A stretch of DNA of 64,000 bases. Source: Sporosarcina sp. GTDB taxonomy: Bacteria; Bacillota; Bacilli; Bacillales_A; Planococcaceae. The first letter of the stretch is position 1. The number at the start of each line of letters is the position of its first letter. The notes under the pieces were generated by a model. The model had not been told where the DNA came from. It was given only the letters and a program-made list of their open reading frames with translations, and ran no database searches. This document shows positions 1 to 8,503 of the stretch, piece after piece. Location of the stretch: positions 42,730 to 106,729 of the forward strand of contig JAPFCR010000048.1 in NCBI GenBank assembly GCA_026169375.1, written 5' to 3'. The position numbers and the translations under genes were made by a program.

Positions 1-3000
1 GCGACTGATAGAGCGATGCCCACGCTTCGAAGAATAGGTAGTTTTGCGAAAACTACATTTTCGAGAGGGTATAACTTTTCTGTTCGCGCTACGGATTTAG
101 CGAGTAGAGTTATTGGACGCGTTTCTTCATATGCAACGACAGCGATTCCGAGAGTTCGGACGTTTACCATTCGGGCTATTAATGCAGCATCTAGTGTGAT
201 CGGATCTGTGAAAAGAGCATTGTTTTCTATTCCAACATTAATCACAGTAACCCTTGCGGCAGTTGGAATGGGTAAGTTAAAAGATGCAACTGTTGGAGCA
301 GCGATGGATTTCGAAGGTTATGAAATTGAAACGAAACACCATCTTGGTGGAGATGAAAAAAAGGCGAATGAATTAGTTGAGTGGATGAGAAATTATACAA
401 ACTTAACACCATTTGACTCTCCCGATCTATTTCCGGCTTTATCAAGAGGAATCGGAATCGCTGGAGGAGATGTTGAGCAAGCGAAAGATTATTTAAGGTT
501 AGCTACCGATATGGCGGCTATAACACCCGGAAGAACCGTATCTGATGCTATGGACGCTATAGGGAATGCTAAAATGGGCGAATTCTCCATGTTATCCGGT
601 TTTAACGTAGATATGTCAAAAGCAAAGTTTGATTCTTTAGGCGGGATGGAAGGTCTGTATGATTACCTATACAAAGGCGGAGATGACTTTATAGGATTCG
701 TTGGTGCGGCTGAGGAGTTTTCCAAAACATCTCGTGGTTTACTAAATAAATCAACTGGTTATGTTACCGCATCCTTTCGTGAATTTGGTGACGGTATTCT
801 TGAAGGAATGAAACCGCGCCTAGAGGCAATCAGTACGTGGATCGACAACAATCAAGATAAGTGGATGAAGTGGAGAGATACAGTCCAACAAGCTGGAGAG
901 CAAGCTGGGGAGTGGGCATTTTCAAAGCTAGAAAACGGATTCTTTCATATTCGTGATAATTACCTTGAAAACGATGACTTCAAGAAATTAGATTTCGAAG
1001 GGAAAATAAAGTTTATTTCCGAAGACATTAGCGCTTGGTGGTCTTCCACAGGAAAACCTGCATTAAATGGATGGTGGGAATCATCTGGCAAGCCGTGGGC
1101 TGAAAAAATCGGTCTATTTGTCGGCGAGTCTATCTTTAATGGGATTCTTACAGGTATCAAAGAAGGCGGTAAAGCACTTGGAAACATGTGGCTAGATGCT
1201 TTTAAAGACCCAAGCCTTGGTGCATTTGGTGGCGCAGGAGTTGCTACTATGCTTGCGGGTATGTTGGCAAGTCTAGTGTTAAGCCCTCTTGTCACTGCTG
1301 TCAAACTACTTGGCAAAGGTGTTAAAGGTGCAGGCAAGGTAAGTAAGAAGGTTTCTGGGTGGTTTGGAAAAGACCGACAACCCAAACAGCCCAAAAAACC
1401 AAAGCCTGATTATAGAATGCCCTGGACAAATAAAGGCGATAAACCTGTGCTTAATACACCTAACCAGGAAGGTAAAGGATTCAAACTTCCAAAAGGACTT
1501 TCTAAAGGTCTGGGCGGTCTAGGGAAGTTTGCTAAACGTGTACCTGTAATCGGCACCGCTTTAGGTGCGTTATCAATCCTTACAGCAAGTAAAGAGGATA
1601 AAGCGGGTGCTATTGGTGCTGTTGGTGGTGGTGTAGGTGGTGCGGTTACAGGTGCAGCAATTGGTTCAATCGTACCTGGTATCGGTACCGCAATCGGAGG
1701 ACTCATTGGCGGTGTGCTAGGTTCGATTGGCGGGGGCGCACTAGGTGACTGGTTTAGTGATAACTGGGACTCAATAAAAGGCAAGGCAACCGAAGTCACT
1801 TCATGGATTGGCGAGAAGTTTACTGGCACAGTCAATACTATATCGGAAACGCTATTTAGCGGTGAATGGTGGGGGCGAAAGTGGGACGACGTGAAGACGT
1901 GGGGTTCCGAGAAACTATCTGACACTGCTGAGTGGTGGAATGGTATTAAGGAAACCGCTAACGAAACTCTTTTTTCTGGTGATTGGTGGGCAGAGAAAGT
2001 TGGATTTGTATTCGGTGTACTCGAAACCACTTTATTTTCCGGTGAATGGTGGCGAGATAAGTGGGATTCTGTAAAGGAGTGGACATCTGAAAAGTGGGAA
2101 TCGTTCTCAGATGTATGGAGTGAAGCACTTGAGCCATTAAAAGAGACCATTTTCTCAAGTGAATGGTGGGGAACACAATGGGAAAGCGTAAAGTCATGGA
2201 CTTCCGAAAAATGGGCATCATTCGCAGAAGTCTGGGAGGCTTCAAAGGAACACCTTTCTACCACGCTCTTTTCTGGTGAATGGTGGAGCGAGAAGTGGGA
2301 AGGCGTTAAAAATTGGACAAGCGAGAAATGGAATTCCTTTGCAGAAATATGGACCAACGCTAAAGAAACATTGTCCGAAACGTTATTTTCTGGTGAATGG
2401 TGGCAAGGAAAGTGGGAGTCAGTCAAAGGTTGGACGTCGGAAAAGTGGGATACTTTTACCAGTGTATGGAATACGGCAAAGGAAAAAATAAACGAGACAT
2501 TGTTTAATGAAGAGTGGTGGAGTGGGAAGTGGGAGTCTGTTAAAGGTTGGGCAACATCTGCTTGGGAGGGCATTAAAACTATGGCAAGCGGATTGGGCGA
2601 ATCCTTTAATAGAGGTCGAGAAAGCGGGCGCAACACCGCTAGCTATGCTCAGGGAACAAGTTATCACCCCGGGGGACTTGCGATTGTCGGAGACGGTGGA
2701 GGACCCGAACTAATTCGTTATCCAAATGGAAATATGACGCTTTCGCCAGGCACGGACACGATGATGAATTTACCGCGTGGAACAGAGGTGTTATCGCACC
2801 GCAAAACAGTTAACTTCCTCGGTAATCAAGTACCTGCTTATGCGGGAGGTATTGGATTCAACGGAGGAGCAGAAGAGGAGATTTTGTCAGATGAGCACGT
2901 AGCGGCAGCGACATCCTCATCCACGAGAAGAAAAAGATCGTTTGTCGGCGGTGTTCGTGATGTTATTGTGCAGATTACAGGAGAAAGCCATTATCACGAT

Positions 3001-3102
3001 GATATGGATGCCGAAAAGGTCGGCAAAGTAGCAGTCAAAGCGGTAACTGAAGAGTTGAAAAAACAAAGATTTGAGGGAGGGGAGATGGCAATAGATGACT
3101 AA
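1..3102 (+). CDS. Phage tail tape measure protein (5' end outside window)
   Basis: Sets tail length and occupies the tail tube of a contractile-tailed phage. The reading frame is open to base 1. The first ATG (base 16) falls inside an N-terminal series of roughly 29-residue repeats (ATDRAMPTL, then ATDLASRVIG, then AINAASSVIG), so the true start lies upstream of the window. A hydrophobic stretch follows near residues 73-85. The middle holds Gly/Ala-rich hydrophobic segments (near residues 400-425 and 530-575) typical of tape measures. A tandem repeat rich in Trp and Glu occupies about residues 610-850. It is followed directly by tail-module genes in PBSX order. Length, composition and position support the call; exact homology was not tested. 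Confidence 0.9.
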   Translation, partial: ATDRAMPTLRRIGSFAKTTFSRGYNFSVRATDLASRVIGRVSSYATTAIPRVRTFTIRAINAASSVIGSVKRALFSIPTLITVTLAAVGMGKLKDATVGAAMDFEGYEIETKHHLGGDEKKANELVEWMRNYTNLTPFDSPDLFPALSRGIGIAGGDVEQAKDYLRLATDMAAITPGRTVSDAMDAIGNAKMGEFSMLSGFNVDMSKAKFDSLGGMEGLYDYLYKGGDDFIGFVGAAEEFSKTSRGLLNKSTGYVTASFREFGDGILEGMKPRLEAISTWIDNNQDKWMKWRDTVQQAGEQAGEWAFSKLENGFFHIRDNYLENDDFKKLDFEGKIKFISEDISAWWSSTGKPALNGWWESSGKPWAEKIGLFVGESIFNGILTGIKEGGKALGNMWLDAFKDPSLGAFGGAGVATMLAGMLASLVLSPLVTAVKLLGKGVKGAGKVSKKVSGWFGKDRQPKQPKKPKPDYRMPWTNKGDKPVLNTPNQEGKGFKLPKGLSKGLGGLGKFAKRVPVIGTALGALSILTASKEDKAGAIGAVGGGVGGAVTGAAIGSIVPGIGTAIGGLIGGVLGSIGGGALGDWFSDNWDSIKGKATEVTSWIGEKFTGTVNTISETLFSGEWWGRKWDDVKTWGSEKLSDTAEWWNGIKETANETLFSGDWWAEKVGFVFGVLETTLFSGEWWRDKWDSVKEWTSEKWESFSDVWSEALEPLKETIFSSEWWGTQWESVKSWTSEKWASFAEVWEASKEHLSTTLFSGEWWSEKWEGVKNWTSEKWNSFAEIWTNAKETLSETLFSGEWWQGKWESVKGWTSEKWDTFTSVWNTAKEKINETLFNEEWWSGKWESVKGWATSAWEGIKTMASGLGESFNRGRESGRNTASYAQGTSYHPGGLAIVGDGGGPELIRYPNGNMTLSPGTDTMMNLPRGTEVLSHRKTVNFLGNQVPAYAGGIGFNGGAEEEILSDEHVAAATSSSTRRKRSFVGGVRDVIVQITGESHYHDDMDAEKVGKVAVKAVTEELKKQRFEGGEMAIDD
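1846..2580 (+). repeat. Seven-unit 39-residue repeat inside the tape measure gene
   Basis: Units begin at about 1846, 1963, 2023, 2143, 2260, 2377 and 2494, giving spacings of 117, 60, 120, 117, 117 and 117 bases. The core of each unit is ETLFSGEWW followed by a KWESVKGWTSEKW-like segment and a VWxxAKE segment. The second unit is truncated and the fourth is one codon longer. All units keep frame. Such repeats in tape measures plausibly scale with tail length. Confidence 0.9.
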
Positions 3103-3781
3103 AAGTGTGTATGAGTTTTGGCTGTCGTGGCAAAACGGAAAAGAAAAATATCAATTACCGGTTAACCCTCCTGCGATTGGTGTTAGCAGTTCATCTAGAA
3201 ATGAGAGTGTTGACCTCGCGGGGATCGGAGAGGTTACTATTCTGCAAGAGCCTGGGGCGAAAACTTTTATTTTTTCTTCTTTTTTTCCTGAACATTGGGG
3301 ACCGTATTGTGAGCTGCCGGAGAGTAAAATGTCGATGCCTTGGAGTTACGTGAAACGAATCGAATTGTGGAAAGAAAGGAAGCTTCCAATTCGGCTGACC
3401 GTGACAGGTACACCGATTAACTACGCGGTATCAATTGAGGATTTTCAATACCGTGAAGGAGAAGGCGATGTCGGCGATATCCACTATGACATCGTGCTGA
3501 CCGAGTATCCTTTTGTCTCACCTCGTAAAATCGACACGAAGAAAAGGACGACAGCCAAAAGCGGGACGTCGAGACCGGATCCCAAGCCGAAGGCGAAAAC
3601 GTACACCGTAAAAAAAGGTGATACGCTGTCGGCGATCGCGAGAAAAGAATACAAAAATAGCGCCGAGTGGAAAAAGATTTGGGAAGCGAATAAAGACGCG
3701 TTAACTAAACGGGATAAGCGCAATATCAAACAACCGGGTCACTACATCTTCCCCGGTCAAGTAGTTACATTGCCGACGTGA
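3095..3781 (+). CDS. LysM-containing tail protein, XkdP-like
   Basis: Tail assembly or hub-proximal protein of the PBSX XkdP type, 228 residues. The N-terminal two thirds resemble the XkdP core, and a C-terminal LysM domain (about residues 168-226, YTVKKGDTLSAIARKEY) probably contacts peptidoglycan or organises the hub. The start overlaps the end of the tape measure gene by 8 bases and is preceded by a GGAGGGGAG ribosome binding site. The tape measure, LysM protein, XkdQ-like order is conserved in contractile-tailed phages of Bacilli. Confidence 0.88.
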   Translation: MTKSVYEFWLSWQNGKEKYQLPVNPPAIGVSSSSRNESVDLAGIGEVTILQEPGAKTFIFSSFFPEHWGPYCELPESKMSMPWSYVKRIELWKERKLPIRLTVTGTPINYAVSIEDFQYREGEGDVGDIHYDIVLTEYPFVSPRKIDTKKRTTAKSGTSRPDPKPKAKTYTVKKGDTLSAIARKEYKNSAEWKKIWEANKDALTKRDKRNIKQPGHYIFPGQVVTLPT

Positions 3782-5205
3782 TACAACTATTCTTGGTCAA
3801 GTCGGATCATATGATAGAAATTCCCGTTGAGTTTGTGAATTGGTCTGGCCAACGACATCATGCAGCAAGAAAAATAGAAGCGTCCATCCTTTATAACAAT
3901 TCCGGTATGCATCATTTCCGGGAGGTCATAGAGGGTGACACACTTCTTTTTAAGTGGAAGGGTAATGAGTTGTTTCGCGGAACGGTGTTCGACCGATCTC
4001 GCAATAAAAGTGGGATGTTGACACTGACGGCATACGATATGCTTCAATACTTCTTATTAAATAAAGACGTGTATGATTTTTCGGGAAAGCGATTAGATGA
4101 AATTGTTTTACGGGTGTGCAAGGATTTCGAAATACCACATACGGCATTCGTCAACACGAAGCACGTCATAAAGGATTTGTTATTTGACAGCGAAACGCCA
4201 TTATACGATATGACTCTAAGGGCGATGATAGAAACCCACAAGGCATCTAAAAGGAAGTTTCGTATGTATTCTCGACTCGGTAAGGTGCGGCTGACTGAAA
4301 TAAAACCCCAGGACGTGCAGTGGGTGCTTGAAGTAGGCAACAACATTATTGACTACAATTATGACACGTCGATCGAAGAGACGGCTACACGTGTAAAACT
4401 GGCATCTGGCGAAGGTTCCGAAACAGTGACAGCTGTCGTCACAGATGACGGGGGTAAAAAACAATTTGGTATGTTGCAACATTATGAAAACGTATCCGAA
4501 TCACTTAGAAAAGACGCAATGACAAAAAAGGCGCGTGAAATACTGTCCAATAAAAAAGGCGTCAAAAAGAAATTAGATGTCGAGGCGCTTGGGATTGAAA
4601 CGCTAACAAGTGGCGGAGCTGTCTATGCAATTATTGATGATATCCGAGTCAAAAGAAGTTATTTTATTGATCAGGATACACACTTGTTCAAAGGAAGTAG
4701 TCACACGATGAACCTTCAATTGATCGAAACGGATGACTTCCCTGAAATGGCTGAGTTACAAAAGAAAGATGTTGAATCTAAGTCATCGTCAACTTCAAGC
4801 GGTGCAAGTGACGGAGCATCCTCAAAAGCCCAGGAAGTAGTTACTATCGCTAGCAGTTTCAAAGGGCGATTGAGGTATAATTTCGGCGGAAAGAACATTC
4901 CTGGCGGCTCTGGTGACTGTTCTGGGTTTACTTACTACATTTACAATCGCGTCGGGATAAATATTGGTCATGGAACAAGCACACAAGTATCAAGAGGGCG
5001 TAAAATATCGAGAGGGGATGCGCGAGCAGGTGACCTAGTATTTTTCAAGGGCACTTATAGGGCGGGAGTGTCCCATGTAGGCATTGTTACGCGTCCGGGA
5101 TATTGTGTAAGCCTTGCGTCAAGTGGTTGTAAAGAACATGGGTATTTAACAAATAATGATTCGTATTGGGGTCCTAAGTTTATGCAGGTTAATAGAGTGC
5201 TGTGA
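3778..5205 (+). CDS. XkdQ-like tail hub protein fused to NlpC/P60 peptidase
   Basis: 475 residues. Residues 1 to about 330 match the XkdQ/gpD-like hub family (MIQLFLV start, WSGQ and AARKIE motifs). Residues about 350-475 form an NlpC/P60 cysteine peptidase domain with the catalytic Cys in GDCSGFT and the His in SHVGIV. A Ser/Ala-rich linker joins the parts. The domain probably cleaves cell-wall peptides during DNA injection. The start is GTG in a GTGA overlap with the preceding stop; starting at the later ATG (3811) would lose the family's N-terminal strand. In B. subtilis PBSX, XkdQ has no peptidase, so the fusion is notable. Confidence 0.85.
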   Translation: MIQLFLVKSDHMIEIPVEFVNWSGQRHHAARKIEASILYNNSGMHHFREVIEGDTLLFKWKGNELFRGTVFDRSRNKSGMLTLTAYDMLQYFLLNKDVYDFSGKRLDEIVLRVCKDFEIPHTAFVNTKHVIKDLLFDSETPLYDMTLRAMIETHKASKRKFRMYSRLGKVRLTEIKPQDVQWVLEVGNNIIDYNYDTSIEETATRVKLASGEGSETVTAVVTDDGGKKQFGMLQHYENVSESLRKDAMTKKAREILSNKKGVKKKLDVEALGIETLTSGGAVYAIIDDIRVKRSYFIDQDTHLFKGSSHTMNLQLIETDDFPEMAELQKKDVESKSSSTSSGASDGASSKAQEVVTIASSFKGRLRYNFGGKNIPGGSGDCSGFTYYIYNRVGINIGHGTSTQVSRGRKISRGDARAGDLVFFKGTYRAGVSHVGIVTRPGYCVSLASSGCKEHGYLTNNDSYWGPKFMQVNRVL

Positions 5206-5218
5206 GGAGTGGGTTCGG

Positions 5219-5530
5219 ATGACATTGAGTAATGAAATAAAACAATTAGCAGCCAGAGCGGCTGGTTCGGAACGACCGGTGAGAATAATTGATGCTGATG
5301 TTGTTTCGACCTCTCCTTTACGCATCCGATTATCAAATAACGAAAAACTGGTGCTTTCAAGTGAAAGATTTATTATTCCAGAAAAACTAACGGACTATGA
5401 GTTATCCGTTAGAACGCCACGCGGAACTGAAACGCATACTTTTTTCAACGCATTAAAAACAGGCGATCAGATTGTTGTCGTGTCTCTACAAGGCGGCGGT
5501 ATGTACTATGTATTAGACAGGAAAGGATGA
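5219..5530 (+). CDS. DUF2577 family baseplate protein, XkdR-like
   Basis: 103 residues, beginning MTLSNEIKQLA. The family occurs between the XkdQ hub and the DUF2634 baseplate wedge in many phages of Bacilli; its exact role is not established. The ATG at 5219 was chosen because a GAGGAG site lies just upstream. An in-frame ATG at 5156 lies inside the previous gene and would add residues unlike the family. The end is 4 bases from the next gene. Confidence 0.8.
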   Translation: MTLSNEIKQLAARAAGSERPVRIIDADVVSTSPLRIRLSNNEKLVLSSERFIIPEKLTDYELSVRTPRGTETHTFFNALKTGDQIVVVSLQGGGMYYVLDRKG

Positions 5531-5534
5531 TTGT

Positions 5535-5954
5535 ATGGCTTTATCTCCCGAATTAGATATAGCTGAAGGCTCAGAAGAAATGAGCGTCGCCGAACTGCTT
5601 GAATTGAAAACTTATCGCTTCGACTTTAAAGCTAAGCGGTTAACAAGCGAATTGATCAGCGGATTAGAAGCAATTAAGCAATTTATTTTAATGGCGCTTC
5701 ATATACCGCGATACGCCCATGCTATTTATTCACCCGATACCGGAAATGAATTACACGAATTGATTGCTGATGAAGATGCCTCGATTGCATTTAAAATCGT
5801 TGAAATAGAGCGCTTGGTAACAGAGGCGCTGATTTATGACGCAAGAATTGAGCGTGTACATGGCTTCGAGGTTGAGCATATAAATGATGCTTTGCATGTG
5901 AGCTTTCGAGTTGATACTGCACTTGGCGCATTAGAGTTCGAGGAGGTGTTATAG
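5535..5954 (+). CDS. DUF2634 baseplate protein, XkdS-like (gp25/gpW family)
   Basis: 139 residues. The sequence TYRFDFKAKRLTSELISGLEAIKQFI is shared in type with XkdS/DUF2634 proteins, which correspond to the T4 gp25-like baseplate wedge subunit with lysozyme-like fold. It lies between DUF2577 and baseplate J genes, as in PBSX. The ribosome binding site is AAAGGATG, 6 bases before ATG. The encoded protein is acidic and lacks signal or membrane segments. Confidence 0.8.
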   Translation: MALSPELDIAEGSEEMSVAELLELKTYRFDFKAKRLTSELISGLEAIKQFILMALHIPRYAHAIYSPDTGNELHELIADEDASIAFKIVEIERLVTEALIYDARIERVHGFEVEHINDALHVSFRVDTALGALEFEEVL

Positions 5955-5957
5955 CCA

Positions 5958-7007
5958 ATGTTCGAAGGATATACATTCGAAAATATATTGCAAGAAATGA
6001 TTGATGAAACGAGTCCAGAATTTGACGTGAGTGAGACGTCTCCCGTATACGCCTCTTATGCAATGAGCGCCACACAAATCGCGAAGGTTTATCGTTATTT
6101 GGATCGGGTGAGGGAGTTAGGATTCGCTTCAACAAGCGAAGACGAATACTTGGAAAAGCGGACATCCGAAATGGGTGTCTTTTTCAATTCCGCGGTCGCG
6201 GCGATCAGGCGAGGGCATTTCAATGTGGCGGTTCCAGTTGGGAGTCGTTTTTATGTCCAGGACTTGTATTTTGTGGTGATAAGCAATGAAGACGGAGTGC
6301 AGTTGCAATGCGAAGAGCCAGGCGCTATTGGCAACTCAGTGCCTGCCGGGACGGCTATGCTACCACTTGAAAACATTGAGGGGTTGGAAACTGCGATACT
6401 TGACGAAGTCATTATACCTGGATCGGAAAAAGAATCAGACGAGAATCTATTCGTAAGGTATCAGGAAAAGGTCGCCGAGCCATCTACAAGCGGGAATACA
6501 GCTCATTACAGGGAATGGGCTAGGGAAATCCAAGGAGTAGGCGCGGTTAAAGTGTTTCCTGGTTGGGATGGATTAAATACGGTCAAGGTTGTCATCGTTG
6601 ATTCGGACTATGTGCCAGCTTCTAAAGAGTTGATTGAGGTTGTACAGAAGGAGTTAGACCCGATCCCTGGACAAGGAGAGGGGTTAGCGCCCGTTGGCGC
6701 CTTTGTAACTGTTGTGAGTGCTGCGTCAACCACAATTGATGTGTCTGTGACTATCGAAATAGAGTCATCCGCAACGATTGAGTTCGTCCAAGTCGAGTTT
6801 TTGAGAATGCTAGCAGATTACTTAAAGTCAATCTCGTTTAGGGAGGATGTTAAGTCGGTAGTCCGGCATAGGGTTGTCGGCTCTTTGTTATTGGACATCC
6901 CGGGCGTCCTTGATTATTCGGGTTTACTTATTAACGAGCAAACTAAAAACATTACCTTGGGAGCGGACCAAATCCCGATTTCTGGGCAGGTGACGATTAA
7001 TGTCTAG
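5958..7007 (+). CDS. Baseplate J/gp47 family protein, XkdT-like
   Basis: 349 residues, the usual length for baseplate J proteins, which form the wedge ring of contractile tails. Recognisable features are the N-terminal FENILQEMI and DVSETSPVYASYA region, the central IPGSEKESDENLFVRYQEKVAEPSTSGN motif region (residues about 152-180) typical of the family, and an AREIQGVGAVKVFP segment. The ATG at 5958 follows GGAGGTG. The end overlaps the start of the next gene by 8 bases, indicating translational coupling. Confidence 0.92.
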   Translation: MFEGYTFENILQEMIDETSPEFDVSETSPVYASYAMSATQIAKVYRYLDRVRELGFASTSEDEYLEKRTSEMGVFFNSAVAAIRRGHFNVAVPVGSRFYVQDLYFVVISNEDGVQLQCEEPGAIGNSVPAGTAMLPLENIEGLETAILDEVIIPGSEKESDENLFVRYQEKVAEPSTSGNTAHYREWAREIQGVGAVKVFPGWDGLNTVKVVIVDSDYVPASKELIEVVQKELDPIPGQGEGLAPVGAFVTVVSAASTTIDVSVTIEIESSATIEFVQVEFLRMLADYLKSISFREDVKSVVRHRVVGSLLLDIPGVLDYSGLLINEQTKNITLGADQIPISGQVTINV

Positions 7008-8016
7008 TCGCGAAGAAATGCTTGTGGAACTGCCTGAGATTTATAGGCAGTCGCCCGAATTTGAAGAAATGACTCGGGTAAAAGGAGTCATTTACGATCG
7101 CCTTGAAGTTCACATTGACGACGTGCTTGACAACTTCTTCATTGATGATGCGACGTGGGGTCTAGCAATTATGGAAGATGAGTATAAGATCCCGACCGAT
7201 ATCACTAAGCCGCTTGGTCAACGTCGTTCCGTTTTAAAAGCCAAAAAGCGCGGAATTGGAACAGTCAGCGCTAGTATGATAAGGAGTGTGGCTGAATCGT
7301 TTCGAGTCGGGTCTGTCGATGTTAAAGCGATAAAAGATTTATCAAGAATCAAAGTTTCATTTAGTGAGGCTTTTGTAATTGAGTCGGATTTAATTGACGC
7401 GAAAAATGCAATACGGAAAATATTACCGGCGCACTTGGAAGGGCTTTACGCTTTAAGAGCAAACGTATTGCTAGAGCAGAGTGTCGAGAACCTATCGCCA
7501 ATCCTAGTTAATATGGATGTTAATACGAATCCTTGGGCGCAAGCAGGATACGGCGGAATCGGTGATGAAATCCTGTTAGACGGTGAATATTTACTAAACG
7601 GCGAACGTTTCTTAAATGGATTCTATAATAAAGACGGACCAGCACATTCTCAACGAGTTAAATTAGTGATGAAAGTGTTGCATGGATTCGGTTTTCATGA
7701 AGTTAATTTACTCCCATCATTAGATGGGGAATTTAATTTAAATGGTGAAATACGATTGCAGAATGAACCGCAGAATGTAAAGCTTGCTGTTTTACATGAT
7801 GTAGTTATGCGATACAAACAACGTGAAACTATTCATTTAAAACCAAAACAAAAAACTTTGATAACTAGCTCGTCTAAAACAAAGAATGGGGTTGTTTCGT
7901 TAAACGGACAAGTTCAATTAGATGGCTCTGTATCACTAGATCAAGCCCTGTTTAATCACAGTGGCTTATTTCGCGTTAAAAAGGACGGAAAAACGGTAGA
8001 GGAGGTGGCTATTTAA
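7000..8016 (+). CDS. XkdU/YmfQ-like baseplate protein with hexapeptide-repeat extension
   Basis: 338 residues. Residues 1 to about 165 match the YmfQ/DUF2313 (T4 gp48/gpI-like) baseplate family, with the usual LPEIYRQSPEF opening and a KILPAHLEGLYA segment. The C-terminal 170 residues are extra. They contain three blocks of three x-L-x-G hexads (bases about 7572-7629, 7715-7770 and 7889-7940), such as LLDGEYLLNGERFLNG. That pattern suggests beta structure, perhaps a fibre-attachment domain. The start overlaps the baseplate J gene. Confidence 0.8.
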   Translation: MSSREEMLVELPEIYRQSPEFEEMTRVKGVIYDRLEVHIDDVLDNFFIDDATWGLAIMEDEYKIPTDITKPLGQRRSVLKAKKRGIGTVSASMIRSVAESFRVGSVDVKAIKDLSRIKVSFSEAFVIESDLIDAKNAIRKILPAHLEGLYALRANVLLEQSVENLSPILVNMDVNTNPWAQAGYGGIGDEILLDGEYLLNGERFLNGFYNKDGPAHSQRVKLVMKVLHGFGFHEVNLLPSLDGEFNLNGEIRLQNEPQNVKLAVLHDVVMRYKQRETIHLKPKQKTLITSSSKTKNGVVSLNGQVQLDGSVSLDQALFNHSGLFRVKKDGKTVEEVAI

Positions 8017-8138
8017 TGAACGTACGAAACGAACCTGTTATTCGTTCGGAATTGAGAGTGGTCAAAAGGAAAAAAGGTGAAATGAAAGGAGAGAAAACGA
8101 AGAATGTCAAATGCAATTACGACAACAAAAGCACGTGA
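8016..8138 (+). CDS. Possible 40-residue phage protein
   Basis: A short frame starts with ATG overlapping the preceding stop by one base (TAATG) and has GAGGTGG 10 bases upstream. It runs 40 codons and overlaps the next gene by 35 bases. The product is basic (MNVRNEPVIRSELRVVKRKK). The coupling suggests translation, but it may only serve to carry ribosomes to the next gene. No family was recognised. Confidence 0.35.
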   Translation: MNVRNEPVIRSELRVVKRKKGEMKGEKTKNVKCNYDNKST

Positions 8139-8487
8139 GAAGTTTGCTAAAGCACATGGGGGCAGGGCACCGTTACCTGCTATTACTCAGGTTGGTTGGG
8201 GTACAGGTGGACATGACGAAGAAACTCGTCAACCTATATCGCCTGCCGCCGATGTAAATGAGATACCTGGCGAAATTGTTAGGAAAGAAATTAATGGCAC
8301 TGAGTATCCTGTACCTACTACGTTAAGAATTTTTGTTGATTTATTACACGAAGAAAGTGGCGATGAAGATATCTCATGCTGTGGTTTATATGATGCGGAT
8401 GGCGATTTAGTCGCTTGGAAAACATTTAAACCAAAGGGAATGGATGATGAAACAACCCTTGAAATTGATTGGGATGAACAGTTTTAA
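8104..8487 (+). CDS. Phage tail-collar-fibre-like protein
   Basis: 127 residues. The opening MSNAITTTKAREKFAKAHGG and the following QVGWGTGGHDE segment resemble the N-terminal domain of tail-collar fibre proteins (Phage_tail_fib family), which fasten fibres to the baseplate. It is a stand-alone domain here, followed at once by the fibre protein proper. The ATG follows AAAGGAG by 10 bases. The family assignment is from pattern only. Confidence 0.6.
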   Translation: MSNAITTTKAREKFAKAHGGRAPLPAITQVGWGTGGHDEETRQPISPAADVNEIPGEIVRKEINGTEYPVPTTLRIFVDLLHEESGDEDISCCGLYDADGDLVAWKTFKPKGMDDETTLEIDWDEQF

Positions 8488-8503
8488 CAGAAGGAGAATA
8501 CGA

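Noticed and set aside
960..1394. 144-codon - strand frame
   Set aside because: Lies fully within the tape measure gene, Pro-rich, with no start signal; shadow of the + strand codon bias.
1846..2580. CRISPR-like regular repeats
   Set aside because: The 117-base periodicity is a protein repeat kept in frame; units are diverged and there are no short identical repeats with spacers. No CRISPR array was seen in the window.
1410..2636. 408-codon - strand frame
   Set aside because: It is the antisense shadow of the repeated part of the tape measure gene. The protein is Ser/Pro/His-rich low-complexity sequence and no ribosome binding site is seen.
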